64,000 bases of DNA from Rhodococcus sp. WMMA185 (GCF_001767395.1 NZ_CP017014.1:2240501-2304500); one strand, 5' to 3'; positions 18,918 to 30,534 are shown, counted from the stretch's first letter. Notes: generated by a model from the letters alone, not told the origin. Numbers and translations: made by a program.

Positions 18918-20163
18918 TCTCGACGCACCTCGCACCACGAACCGCACCGTCTCGGGAGTGGACATTGTCCTCGAAGACGTCGTCAAGCACTACCCGGGGC
19001 AGCGCGAGGCCGCCGTAGACCACGTCTCGATGCACATCCCCGCCGGGGAGATCGTTGTACTGGTCGGACCTTCCGGCTGCGGAAAGACCACCACGATGCG
19101 CATGATCAACCGGCTCATCGAGCCGACTTCGGGGAAGATCACAATCGGCGGCAAAGATGCCCTGTCCATCAATCCCGACGAGTTGCGTCGCGGCATCGGC
19201 TATTCGATCCAGCAGGCGGGACTGTTTCCCCATCTGACTATTGCGAAGAATGTCGCCACAGTGCCCGGCCTGATCGGCTGGAAAAAGAAGAAGATCGATG
19301 AACGTACCGACGAGATGCTCGACCTCGTCGGTCTCGAGCCCAGCTTGTACAGGGACCGCTACCCCCGACAGTTGTCGGGGGGCCAGCAGCAACGGGTGGG
19401 TGTGGCGCGCGCGCTGGCCGCCGATCCCCCGGTTCTGCTGATGGACGAGCCGTTCGGCGCGGTCGACCCGATCACGCGCGCTTCACTGCAGGACGAGTTG
19501 ATGCGGCTGCAATCCGAGCTCGGCAAGACGATCGTCTTCGTCACTCACGACTTCAACGAGGCAGTCAAGCTGGGCGACCGAATTGCGGTGCTGGGCAATC
19601 AGTCACACATCATGCAATTCGACTCACCTGAAATGATCCTCGCCAATCCCGCCAATGACATGGTCGCCGGGTTCGTCGGCGCCGACGCTTCCCTCAAGCA
19701 GCTCACGCTGACACGTGTCCGGGACGTCGATCTGCTGGACTGCCCCACCGCTTACGCCGACGGCGCGGTCGAGGAACTGCGCGCGGAAGTCGAGCGGCGC
19801 AAGGTCAAATGGGCACTGATCCTCGACGATCGCGATCGGCCGACGCGTTGGGTGGCGCGCGACCACCTCGCCACCGCCACCTCGCTACGCGATATCGGAT
19901 CTCCGATCGGGGAAGTCGTCTCCACCCAGTCCACGTTGCAGGACGCCCTCGAGGCCCTCTTGGCGGAGAGTAGCGCCTCCACAGTGGTCACCGGGCGGCG
20001 AGGCGAATACCAAGGCCTCATCACGATTGACACCCTGGTCAGCCATCTTTCCGCCATGAGGAAGAACCCCGGTCGCGGCGACGAACTCGGTAACGAACTC
20101 GGCAGCGAACTCGACAAGGGCCACGACGCGGTGGGTGAGCGTGAAGGTGAGGCTTCGTTGTGA
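18910..20163 (+). CDS. Osmoprotectant ABC ATPase with CBS domains
   Basis: Energising ATPase of the importer. The 417-residue protein has a Walker A motif GPSGCGKT (about residues 53-60), the Q-loop in YSIQQAGLFPHL, the ABC signature LSGGQQQRVGVARAL, Walker B LLMDEPFGAVD and the H-loop VTHD. The C-terminal 150 residues form a CBS pair, which in OpuA/OpuC proteins senses ionic strength. GTG 18910 overlaps the permease stop by eight bases and is preferred to the ATG at 18871. The end overlaps the next permease by four bases (GTGA). The final 30 residues are an acidic, repetitive tail (GNELGSELD). Confidence 0.9.
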   Translation: MTDLDAPRTTNRTVSGVDIVLEDVVKHYPGQREAAVDHVSMHIPAGEIVVLVGPSGCGKTTTMRMINRLIEPTSGKITIGGKDALSINPDELRRGIGYSIQQAGLFPHLTIAKNVATVPGLIGWKKKKIDERTDEMLDLVGLEPSLYRDRYPRQLSGGQQQRVGVARALAADPPVLLMDEPFGAVDPITRASLQDELMRLQSELGKTIVFVTHDFNEAVKLGDRIAVLGNQSHIMQFDSPEMILANPANDMVAGFVGADASLKQLTLTRVRDVDLLDCPTAYADGAVEELRAEVERRKVKWALILDDRDRPTRWVARDHLATATSLRDIGSPIGEVVSTQSTLQDALEALLAESSASTVVTGRRGEYQGLITIDTLVSHLSAMRKNPGRGDELGNELGSELDKGHDAVGEREGEASL

Positions 20164-20933
20164 CCGTCACCGTCCTGGCCCCGGACCCGACTCCCACTGC
20201 CGAGCGGTCGGAACGGGCACGCCTGTTCGTCCAGCCGATCCTCGTCATGATCCTGGTCGTCGGAGTTCTCGGATGGGCGTTCACCCGCGATCTCACCCTC
20301 ACACAGAAGGCGAGCATGAACGCGGCCAACATCGCGAACCTGACATGGCAGCATGTGCTCATCACCTTCGTCGTCGTCACGATCGTCGTCGCCATCGCCG
20401 TTCCGCTGGGCATCCTGCTGACTCGCCCCGGGTTCACCCGGCTCGCACCGATCTTCATCGGGATCGCCAACATCGGGCAGGCCGCACCGGCCATCGGACT
20501 GCTCGTTCTTCTCTTTCTCGCAACTAATACGACCGGGTTCTGGATCGGAGTGCTCCCCATCGCGTTCTACTCGCTCCTGCCGGTTCTGCGAAATACCATG
20601 CTGGGCCTGCAGGAGGTTGATCCGGCTGTCATCGACGCCGGACGAGGACAGGGTATGACCGCTCGGAGGGTGCTGCGCACCTTGGAGTTACCGCTCGCCA
20701 TCCCCTACATCCTCGCGGGCCTGCGGACATCGCTCGTCCTCGCCGTCGGAACAGCAACACTGAGCTTCCTCGTCGGCGCTGGGGGGCTCGGAATCCTGAT
20801 CGACACCGGATACAGGTTGCGCGACAACGTCACCCTGGTCGTCGGCGCCGTGTTGGCGGTGGCGCTTGCGCTGCTGGTCGACTGGTTGGGTGCTCTGGCC
20901 GAAGAGTTCCTCGGTCCGAAAGGACTGCGCTGA
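20160..20933 (+). CDS. Osmoprotectant ABC permease (OpuCD-like)
   Basis: Second permease of the same importer, 257 residues with about six membrane segments starting near residue 22. The coupling loop VDPAVIDAGRGQGMTARRVLRTLELPLAIPYILAG, near residues 155-190, parallels that of the first permease. The GTG start overlaps the ATPase stop by four bases, and the stop overlaps the lipoprotein ATG by one base, so the operon is translationally coupled. Compared with the first permease it has a longer N-terminus with an extra hydrophobic segment. The substrate is probably a quaternary amine, judged only from family and gene order. Confidence 0.88.
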   Translation: MTVTVLAPDPTPTAERSERARLFVQPILVMILVVGVLGWAFTRDLTLTQKASMNAANIANLTWQHVLITFVVVTIVVAIAVPLGILLTRPGFTRLAPIFIGIANIGQAAPAIGLLVLLFLATNTTGFWIGVLPIAFYSLLPVLRNTMLGLQEVDPAVIDAGRGQGMTARRVLRTLELPLAIPYILAGLRTSLVLAVGTATLSFLVGAGGLGILIDTGYRLRDNVTLVVGAVLAVALALLVDWLGALAEEFLGPKGLR

Positions 20934-21916
20934 TGCGGAGATTCCGACGCGCCATAGCCGCTACAGCTGCCACGCTCACAACATTCGCCCTGGCGTCCTG
21001 CGGGCTCGAATCCGGGGGAGCACTGCCGTTGGCAGTGGAGCCGGGCAGCATCGAGACCGTTCCGGAGCTCGAGAATGTGAAGATCACCGTCGGCTCGAAG
21101 GACTTCACCGAACAGGTCATCCTGGGCTACATCATCGAGTTCGCACTCAGCGCCGCCGGCGCCAACGTGCGCGACCTCACAAACATCACGGGATCCAACA
21201 GCGTGCGCGACGCACAACTGAGCGGCCAGATCGACATCACCTACGAGTACACCGGGACGGGCTGGATCAACTATCTCGGCAACGAGACACCGATCCCGGG
21301 CGCCACTGCGCAGTTCGAGGCGGTCCGGGACGAGGACCTCGCACGCAACGGCATGGTGTGGGTCGACCCTGCGCCCATGGACAACACGTATGCGATCGCC
21401 ACGAGCAGGAAGACCGCCGAACAGACCGGTGTCACCACGCTGTCTCTGTACGAGGAACTGGTCAAAGCCGACCCGAAGGCGGCAACGACCTGCGTCGAAA
21501 CCGAGTTCAACGTCAGGCCGGACGGATATCCCGGCATGGCCGCCAGGTACGGTTTCGACCCTGCTCGAGCGGATCGCAAGATCCTGCAGACCGGCATCAT
21601 CTACCAGGCGACCGCCGAAGGAAAGGAGTGCAAGTTCGGCGAAGTGTATACAACGGACGGGCGCATCATCGCGCTCGACCTCGTACTACTGGACGACGAC
21701 CTCGGCTTCTTCCCGAACTACAACCCTGCCATCGTGATGCCCAAGGACTTCGCCGACGCACACCCCCAGATTGCCGAGGTGATGGCTCCCGTCTCCGCCG
21801 CGCTGACCACCCCGGAAATCACCGAGCTCAACCGTCGGGTGGACGTCGAGGGACAGGAACCCGCGAACGTGGCACGTGACTGGCTGGTGGACAAGGGATT
21901 CGTCACCCTCCCCTGA
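20933..21916 (+). CDS. Osmoprotectant-binding lipoprotein (OpuCC/ProX)
   Basis: Substrate-binding lipoprotein of the importer, anchored outside the membrane. The 327-residue precursor has a lipobox LASC with the lipidated cysteine at residue 23. The mature domain contains ITVGSKDFTEQVILGYI, the N-terminal signature of the OpuAC/ProX glycine betaine-binding family, then ITGSNSVRDAQLSGQIDITYEYTGTGW across residues about 80-107. Aromatic residues in these stretches could form the cation cage. It is the last gene of the operon and converges on the EEP gene 25 bases away. Confidence 0.9.
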   Translation: MRRFRRAIAATAATLTTFALASCGLESGGALPLAVEPGSIETVPELENVKITVGSKDFTEQVILGYIIEFALSAAGANVRDLTNITGSNSVRDAQLSGQIDITYEYTGTGWINYLGNETPIPGATAQFEAVRDEDLARNGMVWVDPAPMDNTYAIATSRKTAEQTGVTTLSLYEELVKADPKAATTCVETEFNVRPDGYPGMAARYGFDPARADRKILQTGIIYQATAEGKECKFGEVYTTDGRIIALDLVLLDDDLGFFPNYNPAIVMPKDFADAHPQIAEVMAPVSAALTTPEITELNRRVDVEGQEPANVARDWLVDKGFVTLP

Positions 21917-21941
21917 CCGAGGGCCGTGTTGCGGGCCCGGC

Positions 21942-22925
21942 TCAGCTGCCGAGAACGATGTTCGCGATCAAACCACGATGGTCCGAGCCCGCCAGCACCA
22001 CCGGCTGTACGGACCGCGCGTGTGCCCCACCCACGACGATATGGTCGATCGCGATCATCGGCGGGAACGGCTGCCGGTCGGCTGGGTAAGTGTTCTGGAT
22101 ACCGGCTCCTGCTTGATCGGCGGCGTCCCGGTACCGTCCGGTCACGAGGTTCCGATACTTCACGTGATCGCGGGTCGCGTTGAAGTCGCCGCTGACGATG
22201 ACCGGCCCGGACTCTGCCGGAATCGCCTCGAGAATGGCCCTGATACGGTCCATCTCCCCTGCCCAGACCGCCGGATCCGTGGGCCACGGCGGGACCGGGT
22301 GAAACGCATACAGCGCAGTACTCACATCATCTGCAAGGTTCACGCGAGCCGACAGCGCAGACAAAACGAACTCCGGATGGTGGACTTCGTCGGACAGTGG
22401 GTACCGACTCCAGATTCCGGTCCCCTCCGCTCCGTGTCCCGGCCTCAGAAACGAGAACGGCAGTGTCGATTCGATTCCCGCGTTCCTGAGTCGGTCGAGC
22501 GCCTCAGGTGTCAGTTCGTTGACGGTGAGCACATCGACATCGCGGTCACGGATCTGCCGGACCAGTGACGTGGCGTCGGCGTTACCGAGCCAGATGTTGG
22601 CCTGCATCACCGTCAGTTCCGGCCCGGATGCGGTCACCGACTCGTTCGCCACATACAGCGGCCCCTGCGACAGGATGGCAGCTACAGCCACGGCCAGCGC
22701 AACCGCGAATCCGACCCAGTGCCGCGCCAGTGCCAGGAGCACTACCCCGACTGCGCCACCCACCATCAGGTAGGGCGCGGCCGACACCAGCATGATCAGT
22801 CGCTGGCTCTGCACATCGAGCAATCTCAGAGCGACGCCGAATACCCCGACCGCCACCGCCAACCAGCCGACGGCGACAAGTAAACGCAACTCCCAAGAGA
22901 CCGGTGCTCCCGACGTGGCGGTCAC
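21942..22925 (-). CDS. EEP-family membrane phosphatase/nuclease
   Basis: Endonuclease/exonuclease/phosphatase-fold protein with an N-terminal membrane domain. The first about 95 residues form three hydrophobic segments; the catalytic domain follows with [29 protein letters not shown], a [10 protein letters not shown] block and a final GSDHRGLIA motif. These supply the conserved Asn, Glu, Asp and His residues of the EEP fold. The active site is predicted to face outside. The substrate (lipid, nucleotide or DNA) is unknown. GTG 22925 overlaps the glnE stop by four bases (GTGA), so it is cotranslated with glnE. Confidence 0.85.
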   Translation of the reverse strand: MTATSGAPVSWELRLLVAVGWLAVAVGVFGVALRLLDVQSQRLIMLVSAAPYLMVGGAVGVVLLALARHWVGFAVALAVAVAAILSQGPLYVANESVTASGPELTVMQANIWLGNADATSLVRQIRDRDVDVLTVNELTPEALDRLRNAGIESTLPFSFLRPGHGAEGTGIWSRYPLSDEVHHPEFVLSALSARVNLADDVSTALYAFHPVPPWPTDPAVWAGEMDRIRAILEAIPAESGPVIVSGDFNATRDHVKYRNLVTGRYRDAADQAGAGIQNTYPADRQPFPPMIAIDHIVVGGAHARSVQPVVLAGSDHRGLIANIVLGS

Positions 22926-25900
22926 TCCCCGAAGACTCTCTCCACCACAGCCTTGGCCCGTCGGGTCACCCGCAGGTAGTGATCCAGGAACTCGCCTGCA
23001 TCATCAGCGCCCCAGCCGGCGATCTGCGCAACGGCGGACAGCACCCGCCCGGAGCCGGGAAGCTGATCGGACGGTTTGCCACGAACGAGGACCAGGCAGT
23101 TGCGTGCCTTCGTCGCGGTGATCCACGCGTCCCGCAGTAATTCGACGTCCGACTCGCTGAGCAATTTGGCCGCGCCGATGGCGTCGAGGGTCTCGAGCGT
23201 GGACGTGTTGTGGAGCGACTCGAGTTCGTGGGCATGCCGAAGCTGCATCAGTTGCACGGTCCATTCGATGTCGGCGAGACCACCACGTCCGAGCTTGGTG
23301 TGAGTCGCCGGGTCGGCTCCTCGAGGCAATCGCTCGGAGTCGACCCGTGCCTTGATCCTCCGGATCTCACGGACCGCTTGCTCCGACACTCCCCCCTCGG
23401 GGTATCGCGTCTTGTCGATCATGTGAAGGAAACGAAGCCCGAGATCCCCGTCACCCGCGATGTGATGAGCGCGAAGCAACGCCTGAATCTCCCAGGACTG
23501 AGCCCAGTTCGTGTAATACGCCTCGTACGAGGCGAGCGTGCGCACCATCGGTCCACTGCGACCCTCCGGACGCAGGCCCGTGTCGACCTCGAGAGGTGGG
23601 TCGGTACTGGGCGCGCCGAGCAGTTTGCGTACCCTGTCGGCGATGCTGTTCGCCCATTTGACGGCGACAGTCTCGTCGATGCCTTCGCGGGGTTCGCACA
23701 CGAACAGGACATCGGCGTCCGATCCGTAGCCGAGTTCACCACCACCGAGCCGACCCATCCCGATCACCGCGAAGGTCGCTGGAGCGGGCGCACCGAGTTC
23801 CTTCTCACTCGCCTTGATCACCGAAGAGAGAGCCGCACCCAGCACGGCGGCCCACACAGACGACAACGCCCGGCACACGCCGGGCACATCAAGCATGCCG
23901 AGTACGTCGGCGGAAGCGATGCGGGCCAACTCGTATCGACGCAGAGAACGGGCCGCACCGACCGCGCGGGCGGGGTCGGCGTGCCGCGCCGAGGCGGTGA
24001 GGATGCCACGGGCGACGTCCTCGGGCTTCGATTCGAGCAGACGCGGCCCGCCAGGCGAATCCGCGAACAATCGAACCACGTCCGGCGCCTTGATCAGCAG
24101 ATCCGGAATGTAGGCCGAAGAACCCAGCACCGTCATCAGACGCTCGGCGACCGAAGCCTCGTCCCGGAGCAGCCGGAGGAACCATATGCGATCGGTCATC
24201 GCTTCCGACAGTCGCCGGTACGCGAGCAGACCCGCATCGGGATCTGATGTGTCACTGAGATATTCGAGCAACGTCGGCAGCAGCAGCGCCTGAATCCGAC
24301 CCTTACGAGATCCTCCGCTGGTGAGAGCTGTGAGGTGCCCGAGCGCATTCTCCGGGGCGGTGTAGCCCAGCGCGGCCAACTGTCGGATGGCCGCATCCGG
24401 ACTCAGCCGGAGGGCATCGGTGTCCATGCGGGCCACGGATTCGAGCAGAGGGCGGTAGAACAGCTTCGCGTGCAACCGCCGTACCCGGTGCGAGTTGCGC
24501 TTGATCTCCGCGTTGAGGACTCCGAGCGAGTCCTTGCTCCCATCGGGACGCATATGCGCCGCCCGCGCCAACCACCGTAGCGCTTCGTCATCGTCCGCCG
24601 GCGGCAAGGTGTGTGTGCGCCGCAACTTCTGCAACTGCAACCGATGCTCGAGCAACCGCAGGAACTCATAGGATGCGGCAAGATTCGCGGCATCGTCACG
24701 GCCGACGTAACCACCCGCGGCGAGCGCCGTCAGCGCGTCGATCGTGCTCTGGACGTGTAGGGAATCATCGGCGCGACCGTGAACGAGCTGAAGAAGTTGA
24801 ACGGCGAACTCGACATCGCGCAAGCCACCCCTGCCCAGCTTCAGTTCACGTTCTCGGAGTTCGGACGGCACCATCCGCTCCACTCGACGGCGCATCTCCT
24901 GCACCTCGGGAACGAAATCTTCACGCTCGCAAGCAGTCCACACCATCGGGTTCAAGGCGTCGACATACCGCTGACCGAGGTCGGTGTCTCCAACCATCGG
25001 GCGAGCCTTGAGCAGCGCCTGGAACTCCCAGGTCTTGGCCCAGCGCGTGTAGTACGCGATGTGGGAATCGAGCGTACGAACGAGCTCCCCGCGCTTGCCC
25101 TCAGGCCGTAGCGCGGCATCTACGTCGAAGAACGCCGATGACCCGACGCGCATCATCTCGCCGGCGATCCGGCTGGCGATCGAATCGGCCGGCTCGGCGA
25201 CGAAGACCACGTCAACGTCACTGACGTAATTGAGTTCGCGCGCACCACACTTGCCCATTGCAATCACTGCGAGGCGTACCGGACACGGGGCATCCGGGCA
25301 CACGGTCGCCACCGCCACCGCGAGCGCGGCATCGAGGGCGGCGTCCGCGAGGTCGGACAGTTGGCGGCCGACCGTCTGGTACGGCAGTACCGGTTCGTTC
25401 TCGACTGTCGCCGCGAGATCTGCGGCCGCGAGCAGCATCAACTCGTCCCGGTACGCCTTGCGCAGGGCCGCAACGGCTTCTGCGCCGGTAACCGTCGCGC
25501 GGTAGAGGTTGGCGTCCGGGTGAGCACCCACCTCCGGTTCCGCGCCGACCGCGGCCATCAGCGTGGCGGTTGCCACTTCCTTCGATGCAAGCTTGACGTC
25601 TCCGGAGAGGATCTTCCACGAGAGTGGGTCCGCGACCAGGTGGTCGCCAAAGGCGCTGGAAGCACCTACGAGACCGAGCAGACGACCACGCAGACCCGTG
25701 TCCACGCGGAGCGCCGCGTCGAGTTCGGCCCAGCCCTCACCGAGTCCGTCTTTCAGTCGCACCAGTGTTCGGAGGGCGAGATCGGCATTCGCGGCGCGCG
25801 AGAGCGACCACAGCAGTTCGATGCTGTCGACACCGACCCAGCCCAATTCCTCGAGTTCGGATGGCGCGGTCGGTTCAACCAAACCCAGTCGACCGGGACC

Positions 25901-25948
25901 CGGTACGACGGAACGGGCGTGCGGAGGCTTCACCATTTTCTTGCTCAC
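22922..25948 (-). CDS. glnE: Glutamine synthetase adenylyltransferase
   Basis: Bifunctional enzyme that adenylylates and deadenylylates GlnA1 at its loop tyrosine according to nitrogen status. The 1008-residue protein has two nucleotidyltransferase domains: the N-terminal deadenylylase with [13 protein letters not shown] (about residue 240) and the C-terminal adenylylase with [13 protein letters not shown] (about 740), each carrying the DxD metal motif. I chose GTG 25948, which overlaps the glnA2 stop by four bases; an internal ATG at 25936 is also possible, and the longer frame to 26005 runs into glnA2. Length fits the family (about 950-1000). Confidence 0.96.
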   Translation of the reverse strand: MSKKMVKPPHARSVVPGPGRLGLVEPTAPSELEELGWVGVDSIELLWSLSRAANADLALRTLVRLKDGLGEGWAELDAALRVDTGLRGRLLGLVGASSAFGDHLVADPLSWKILSGDVKLASKEVATATLMAAVGAEPEVGAHPDANLYRATVTGAEAVAALRKAYRDELMLLAAADLAATVENEPVLPYQTVGRQLSDLADAALDAALAVAVATVCPDAPCPVRLAVIAMGKCGARELNYVSDVDVVFVAEPADSIASRIAGEMMRVGSSAFFDVDAALRPEGKRGELVRTLDSHIAYYTRWAKTWEFQALLKARPMVGDTDLGQRYVDALNPMVWTACEREDFVPEVQEMRRRVERMVPSELRERELKLGRGGLRDVEFAVQLLQLVHGRADDSLHVQSTIDALTALAAGGYVGRDDAANLAASYEFLRLLEHRLQLQKLRRTHTLPPADDDEALRWLARAAHMRPDGSKDSLGVLNAEIKRNSHRVRRLHAKLFYRPLLESVARMDTDALRLSPDAAIRQLAALGYTAPENALGHLTALTSGGSRKGRIQALLLPTLLEYLSDTSDPDAGLLAYRRLSEAMTDRIWFLRLLRDEASVAERLMTVLGSSAYIPDLLIKAPDVVRLFADSPGGPRLLESKPEDVARGILTASARHADPARAVGAARSLRRYELARIASADVLGMLDVPGVCRALSSVWAAVLGAALSSVIKASEKELGAPAPATFAVIGMGRLGGGELGYGSDADVLFVCEPREGIDETVAVKWANSIADRVRKLLGAPSTDPPLEVDTGLRPEGRSGPMVRTLASYEAYYTNWAQSWEIQALLRAHHIAGDGDLGLRFLHMIDKTRYPEGGVSEQAVREIRRIKARVDSERLPRGADPATHTKLGRGGLADIEWTVQLMQLRHAHELESLHNTSTLETLDAIGAAKLLSESDVELLRDAWITATKARNCLVLVRGKPSDQLPGSGRVLSAVAQIAGWGADDAGEFLDHYLRVTRRAKAVVERVFGE

Positions 25949-27285
25949 AACCCAAGATAGGTCTCGAGTTCGAACGGTGTCACGTGGCTCCGGTACTGCG
26001 CCCACTCACTGCGCTTGTTGCGCAGGAAGAAGTCGAACACATGCTCGCCGAGTGCCTCGGCGACCAGTTCGGATTTCTCCATCACCCGAAGGGCTCCATC
26101 GAGATTGCTGGGCAGCTCCCGGTAGCCCATGGCGCGGCGCTCTGCCGACGTCAACGCCCACACGTCGTCCTCGGCCTCGGGCGGAAGTTCGTAGCCCTTC
26201 TCGATACCGCGCAGACCGGCGGCGAGAAGTACCGCAAACGTGAGATAGGGGTTGCACGCAGAATCTGGGCTCCGAATCTCGACACGACGCGACGACGCCT
26301 TGTTCCGCGTATACATCGGCACTCGCACCAGTGCAGACCGGTTGGACGGCCCCCAGGATGCCGCGGTCGGGGCTTCGCTGCCGTGGATCAAACGCTTGTA
26401 GGAGTTCACCCACTGGTTGGTGACGGCGCTGATCTCGTTGGCGTGCTCGAGGATGCCGGCGATGAAGGCCTTTCCGGTGCCCGACAGCTGCATTGGATCA
26501 TCCGGGTCGTGGAAGGCGTTGGTCTCGCCCTCGAACAGGCTCATGTGCGTATGCATCGCAGAGCCCGCCTGATCGCTGAACGGCTTCGGCATGAAGGTGG
26601 CACGAACACCTTCGGCTATCGCGACCTCCTTGACCAAGTACCGGAAGGTCATCACGTTGTCCGCCATCGACAGCGCGTCCGCGTAGCGCAGGTCGATTTC
26701 CTGCTGGCCGGGTGCTGCCTCGTGGTGGCTGAACTCGACGGAGATGCCCATCGACTCGAGCGCGTCGATGGCGTGTCGGCGGAAGTTGGGGGCGGAGTCG
26801 TGAACCGCCTGGTCGAAGTAGCCACCGGAGTCGGCGGGCTTGGGCGGCCTACCGTCGATCGGCCCGTTCTCGATCAGGAAGAACTCGATCTCGGGGTGCA
26901 CGTAGCAACTGAAACCGAGGTCGCTGGCCTTGTTCAGCTGACGACGCAGTACATGCCTCGAATCGGCCCAGGACGGGGAGCCGTCCGGCATTGCGATGTC
27001 GCAGAACATTCGGGCCGAATGCTGATGCCCCTTACTCGAACTCCACGGCAGTACCTGGAAGGTGGAGGCGTCTGGCTTCGCAACCGTGTCTGCCTCGGAG
27101 ACGCGGGCGAAGCCCTCGATCGCGGATCCGTCGAAGCCGATACCTTCCTCGAAGGCGCCTTCCAATTCCGCTGGTGCGATCGCCACCGATTTCAGGTATC
27201 CGAGTACGTCCGTGAACCACAATCGGACAAACCGAATGTCGCGCTCTTCAAGGGTCCGAAGCACGAATTCTTTTTGGCGATCCAT
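25945..27285 (-). CDS. glnA2: Glutamine synthetase-like GlnA2 (type I-alpha)
   Basis: Second GSI-type enzyme, 446 residues, clearly related to mycobacterial GlnA2. It begins [20 protein letters not shown] and has [15 protein letters not shown], the [19 protein letters not shown] metal/ATP block (about residues 240-258) and [13 protein letters not shown]. It lacks the [10 protein letters not shown] adenylylation loop seen in GlnA1, so GlnE should not modify it. The start is ATG 27285: TACGCT lies seven bases upstream, suggesting a leaderless mRNA, and the six extra residues from 27303 match nothing in the family. It leads the operon glnA2-glnE-EEP. Confidence 0.95.
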   Translation of the reverse strand: MDRQKEFVLRTLEERDIRFVRLWFTDVLGYLKSVAIAPAELEGAFEEGIGFDGSAIEGFARVSEADTVAKPDASTFQVLPWSSSKGHQHSARMFCDIAMPDGSPSWADSRHVLRRQLNKASDLGFSCYVHPEIEFFLIENGPIDGRPPKPADSGGYFDQAVHDSAPNFRRHAIDALESMGISVEFSHHEAAPGQQEIDLRYADALSMADNVMTFRYLVKEVAIAEGVRATFMPKPFSDQAGSAMHTHMSLFEGETNAFHDPDDPMQLSGTGKAFIAGILEHANEISAVTNQWVNSYKRLIHGSEAPTAASWGPSNRSALVRVPMYTRNKASSRRVEIRSPDSACNPYLTFAVLLAAGLRGIEKGYELPPEAEDDVWALTSAERRAMGYRELPSNLDGALRVMEKSELVAEALGEHVFDFFLRNKRSEWAQYRSHVTPFELETYLGL

Positions 27286-27292
27286 GTCCGCG

Positions 27293-27298
27293 AGCGTA
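27293..27298 (-). promoter_or_regulatory. Candidate -10 of leaderless glnA2
   Basis: TACGCT on the minus strand lies seven bases before the glnA2 ATG. I found no GlnR box here that keeps the N6 spacing. Confidence 0.45.
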
Positions 27299-27412
27299 AG
27301 CACAGTTCATTAAATCTGTGTAACTTCGCCAGTTCGACGCGCCGCGGACTTCACATCGTGCCAGCATGCGAGCGTGTCGGTTGATCCTTCCGAACGCGGA
27401 CACGCCAGCGCG

Positions 27413-28969
27413 TCAGCAGCTCAGGTCGGCCGGTGGCACCGTGAGATTCACCAAGTAGTCGGTGACGGCATCGTCGATGCAGCTTTTTCCGTTGAGAACA
27501 ACGGTGTGCTGAGTGCCGCGATTGGTGACGAGCGCGCCGTTCATCTGCTTCGCCAGATCCACGCCGGCCTGATAGGGCGTCGCCGGGTCTTCGGTGGTCG
27601 AGACCACCACGACCGGGGGGATTCCGGGAGCATCGACGGTGTGCGGCGTCCCCGTATTCGGGACCGGCCAGAATGCGCAGATGTCCAACGGTGCGCTGCC
27701 GGTGCCGTGGCCGTCGTCGAGGAACGGTGCCACCTGGCGGAACCGCATGTCAGCCTCGCCAACCTCCGCGCGATCGGTGACGGGCGGATCGTCCACACAG
27801 CGAACTGCGGTGAAGGCGTCGTTCAGGTTTGAGTAGGTGCCGTCGCTGGACCGGCCCTCGTACAGGTCGGCCAGGGTCAGCAGCGAATCACCGGTGCCCG
27901 ACTTCAGGCTGTTCAGACCCCCTTGAAGCACTCCCCACAGGCTTGGCGTGTACAGGGCCTGCTGGACGCCGGTGATCGCGTCGTGGTAGCTCAGGCCGCG
28001 CGGGTCGGTCGTCGCGGCAGGAGTGTCGATCAGCGGGTCGACGAGTGCACGAAACCCCTCGTTCGCCCGAGCCGGATCGCTGCCGAGTGGGCAGTCCTCC
28101 TGCTGCATGCACTGCGCCGCAAAGGCGTCGAACGCGGCCTGGAATCCGGCAGCCTGAAGGATCACTTCCTGGGTCGGATCCTGCTCCGGATCGAGTGCGC
28201 CGTCGAGAACCATCGTTCTCACGTTGCCGGGAAAGGTCTCCGCGTAGGTAGAGCCGAGGCGAGTGCCGTAGGAGTAGCCGAGGTAGTTCAGCTTCTCGTC
28301 ACCGAGAACCGCGCGGATGACGTCCATGTCACGTACGACGTCGTACGTTCCGACGTGCTCGAGTACGTCGGCCCCAGTCCGCTCGGCACACTTGTTCGCG
28401 TAGTCGCGGTTCTCCGCCTCTGTCCGCGCGATCCCTGCCGGACTCATGTCGACGTTGTTCTCCTTGCGTTTGGCGTCCGCTTCCGCAGCAGTCAGGCAGG
28501 CCACCTGAGGTGTGGACGCGCCGATGCCGCGCGGATCGAAGCCGACGACATCGAACCGCTCCGCGAGATCGGTGCCCTCGGCCACGGACGCCAGCCCGAG
28601 TCCCGACGCCCCGGGACCACCCGGATTCACCAGGAGCGAACCAACCTTGTCGCCCGTCGCCTTCGATCGCGACACGGCAATCTGCGCCGTCGCGCCCTCA
28701 GGATTGGCGTAGTCGTTCGGCACGGTCACCGTGGCACATTCGAGATCGTCGCCGAGCGGAGAACCGTCCGTGGAATACCCGTCGCACGAGCCCCAATCCA
28801 CCTGCTGCGTGTAGAACTGCTCGAGCCCCGCGGGGACGGGTCCGGCGGGGGCCGCCGGGGCCGTGGACTGCTCGGCGGTGCCACGCACGCCCGACGTGCA
28901 ACCCGCGACGACAAGGACAAGGGCAAGGCACCCCGCGAACGCAGCCGGTACCCGGGCACTGATCGTCAT
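27413..28969 (-). CDS. caeA: Exported alpha/beta hydrolase lipoprotein (CaeA-like)
   Basis: Cell-envelope serine hydrolase resembling mycobacterial CaeA/Hip1 and the Streptomyces tripeptidyl aminopeptidases. The 518-residue precursor has a lipobox VVAGC with cysteine 24. The catalytic domain shows the oxyanion motif [11 protein letters not shown] (about 113-123), FDPRGIGAS, and the nucleophile elbow GYSYGTRLG (Ser about 233). The Asp and His are expected in the C-terminal TAP domain near TEDPATPY and GTQHTVV. ATG 28969 is chosen because the signal peptide begins there; the frame extends to 29017 without support. In mycobacteria two paralogs follow glnA2; here there is one. Confidence 0.92.
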   Translation of the reverse strand: MTISARVPAAFAGCLALVLVVAGCTSGVRGTAEQSTAPAAPAGPVPAGLEQFYTQQVDWGSCDGYSTDGSPLGDDLECATVTVPNDYANPEGATAQIAVSRSKATGDKVGSLLVNPGGPGASGLGLASVAEGTDLAERFDVVGFDPRGIGASTPQVACLTAAEADAKRKENNVDMSPAGIARTEAENRDYANKCAERTGADVLEHVGTYDVVRDMDVIRAVLGDEKLNYLGYSYGTRLGSTYAETFPGNVRTMVLDGALDPEQDPTQEVILQAAGFQAAFDAFAAQCMQQEDCPLGSDPARANEGFRALVDPLIDTPAATTDPRGLSYHDAITGVQQALYTPSLWGVLQGGLNSLKSGTGDSLLTLADLYEGRSSDGTYSNLNDAFTAVRCVDDPPVTDRAEVGEADMRFRQVAPFLDDGHGTGSAPLDICAFWPVPNTGTPHTVDAPGIPPVVVVSTTEDPATPYQAGVDLAKQMNGALVTNRGTQHTVVLNGKSCIDDAVTDYLVNLTVPPADLSC

Positions 28970-29152
28970 AAGACGATCGTGCCAGGTCCGGAGCCGGTAG
29001 GTTCTTCGGCGGGTCAACGGAACGGCGACGGATGTGACTTATTGCACCCGTACGAATGCTTCGCTGACCCACGGGCCGGTGGCAGACTTAAGACCCGTCA
29101 TCACCCGCACCCGGGGACCCGTCAAGGGCCTCGAGGCCAGAAAGGGACAACG

Positions 29153-30022
29153 ATGTCCGACAGCGATTCGTCAGCGGGCACACCGGGAGATCGGCTCTAC
29201 GGATCCGCTCCAGCGCAAGATGCCCCCAAGCGCAAGACCCGTATCCACCACCTCCAGGCCATGAAGGCCACGGGCGAGAGGTGGGCGATACTCACCGCCT
29301 ATGACTACTCGAGCGCACGCATCTTCGAGGAAGCCGGAATTCCGGTTCTCCTCGTCGGTGATTCGGCCGCCAACGTGGTCTACGGCTACGACACCACCGT
29401 CCCCGTCACGATCGACGAACTCCTGCCCCTCGTCCGTGGGGTAGTCCGCGGCGCGCCCAGTTCGCTCGTGGTGGCGGATCTACCGTTCGGCAGCTACGAG
29501 AGTTCCCCCGAGAAGGCCTTGGAGTCGGCGACTCGGTTCATGAAGGAGGGAAACGCCCAAGCCGTCAAGCTGGAAGGCGGTGAGCGCGTCGCTCCCCAGA
29601 TCGCGGCGATCACGGCCGCAGGCATTCCAGTCATGGCCCATGTCGGATTCACCCCGCAGAGCGTCAACTCCCTCGGCGGATTCCGCGTGCAGGGCCGTGG
29701 CGACGCTTCGGAGCAGTTGGTCGCCGATGCGATCGCGGTGCAAGAAGCCGGTGCCTTCTCCGTCGTCATGGAGATGGTGCCAGCCGACATCGCCGGACAG
29801 GTCACCCGGAAGCTCAGCATCCCTACGGTCGGTATAGGGGCGGGCGCCGAATGCGATGCCCAAGTCCTCGTCTGGCAAGACATGGCCGGCTACTCCAGCG
29901 GCAAGGCGCCGAAGTTCGTCAAACGCTTCGGTAACGTCGGCGACGAGCTGCGCAACGCGGCCGCGGCGTACCTCGCCGAGGTGCGAACCGGGCAGTTCCC
30001 AGCCGAAGAGCACAGCTTCTAG
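29153..30022 (+). CDS. panB: Ketopantoate hydroxymethyltransferase
   Basis: First committed enzyme of pantothenate synthesis: adds a hydroxymethyl group from methylene-tetrahydrofolate to 2-oxoisovalerate, giving ketopantoate. The 289-residue TIM-barrel protein has [36 protein letters not shown] (metal-binding Asp), [20 protein letters not shown] and [17 protein letters not shown], all family hallmarks. The first about 25 residues are a variable hydrophilic extension common in actinobacteria. ATG 29153 follows AAAGGGA. The large open frame upstream from 27923 is antisense to caeA and not real. 2-Oxoisovalerate is also a product of IlvE in this window. Confidence 0.97.
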   Translation: MSDSDSSAGTPGDRLYGSAPAQDAPKRKTRIHHLQAMKATGERWAILTAYDYSSARIFEEAGIPVLLVGDSAANVVYGYDTTVPVTIDELLPLVRGVVRGAPSSLVVADLPFGSYESSPEKALESATRFMKEGNAQAVKLEGGERVAPQIAAITAAGIPVMAHVGFTPQSVNSLGGFRVQGRGDASEQLVADAIAVQEAGAFSVVMEMVPADIAGQVTRKLSIPTVGIGAGAECDAQVLVWQDMAGYSSGKAPKFVKRFGNVGDELRNAAAAYLAEVRTGQFPAEEHSF

Positions 30023-30068
30023 CTTGATCTGCGTCGGCCGGTACAGCACTAGAGCGAGGGGATGTTTC

Positions 30069-30524
30069 ATGCAACAGCGAGGGTCGCTCCGCGCCGGTCG
30101 TAGCCGTCGCCCGGTTGTGCTCGCAGCCGGGGCGATGGCACTTGCAGCGATCGTCGCTGGATGCGCCGGTCAGGGCACCGCCCCCGAACCCAACTCCCCC
30201 GCACCCGCCAGCCCCACTGCACCGGCAGATCCCGGCACCGCCATGGTTCCGGGTGAGGTCACCGAGGCACAAGCCGTTCAACTGTGCACGGACCTCGAGA
30301 GCCAATTGCAAAGTTGGCGAACCTATACCCCGACCATCGGCAAGACCGGTCTGAACGGGGTGGTCGGAACGTGGATCGCGAAGAACAATCTCAACGCACT
30401 CGACTTCCTCCAAGATCGTGGACGGGTCGACGTGATCACCACGGCCGCCTGCCCCGACATCCGGCAGGGAGCAGTTACCGCACTCGAGATTCCCGATCTA
30501 GCGTCCGGCCTGATCGGGTTCTGA
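30069..30524 (+). CDS. Small lipoprotein, unknown function
   Basis: A 151-residue predicted lipoprotein with a basic N-terminus (RAGRSRRP), a hydrophobic core and a lipobox AIVAGC with cysteine at residue 32. A Pro/Ala/Thr-rich linker (about 35-62) follows. The mature part contains EAQAVQLCTDLESQLQSW and WIAKNNLNALDFLQDRGRVD and ends with a block that has two further cysteines, which could form a disulfide. I do not recognise a named family. ATG 30069 is the only start that produces the signal peptide. It lies 46 bases after panB and 10 bases before the iminopeptidase gene, so the three may be cotranscribed. Confidence 0.8.
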   Translation: MQQRGSLRAGRSRRPVVLAAGAMALAAIVAGCAGQGTAPEPNSPAPASPTAPADPGTAMVPGEVTEAQAVQLCTDLESQLQSWRTYTPTIGKTGLNGVVGTWIAKNNLNALDFLQDRGRVDVITTAACPDIRQGAVTALEIPDLASGLIGF

Positions 30525-30534
30525 GGCTTCTTTC

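Noticed and set aside
25624-27384. 586-codon plus-strand open frame
   Set aside because: Antisense to glnE and glnA2, both of which have clear family motifs over their whole length.
27923-29152. Upstream extension of the panB frame
   Set aside because: It is antisense to caeA; PanB homology and a ribosome site begin at 29153.
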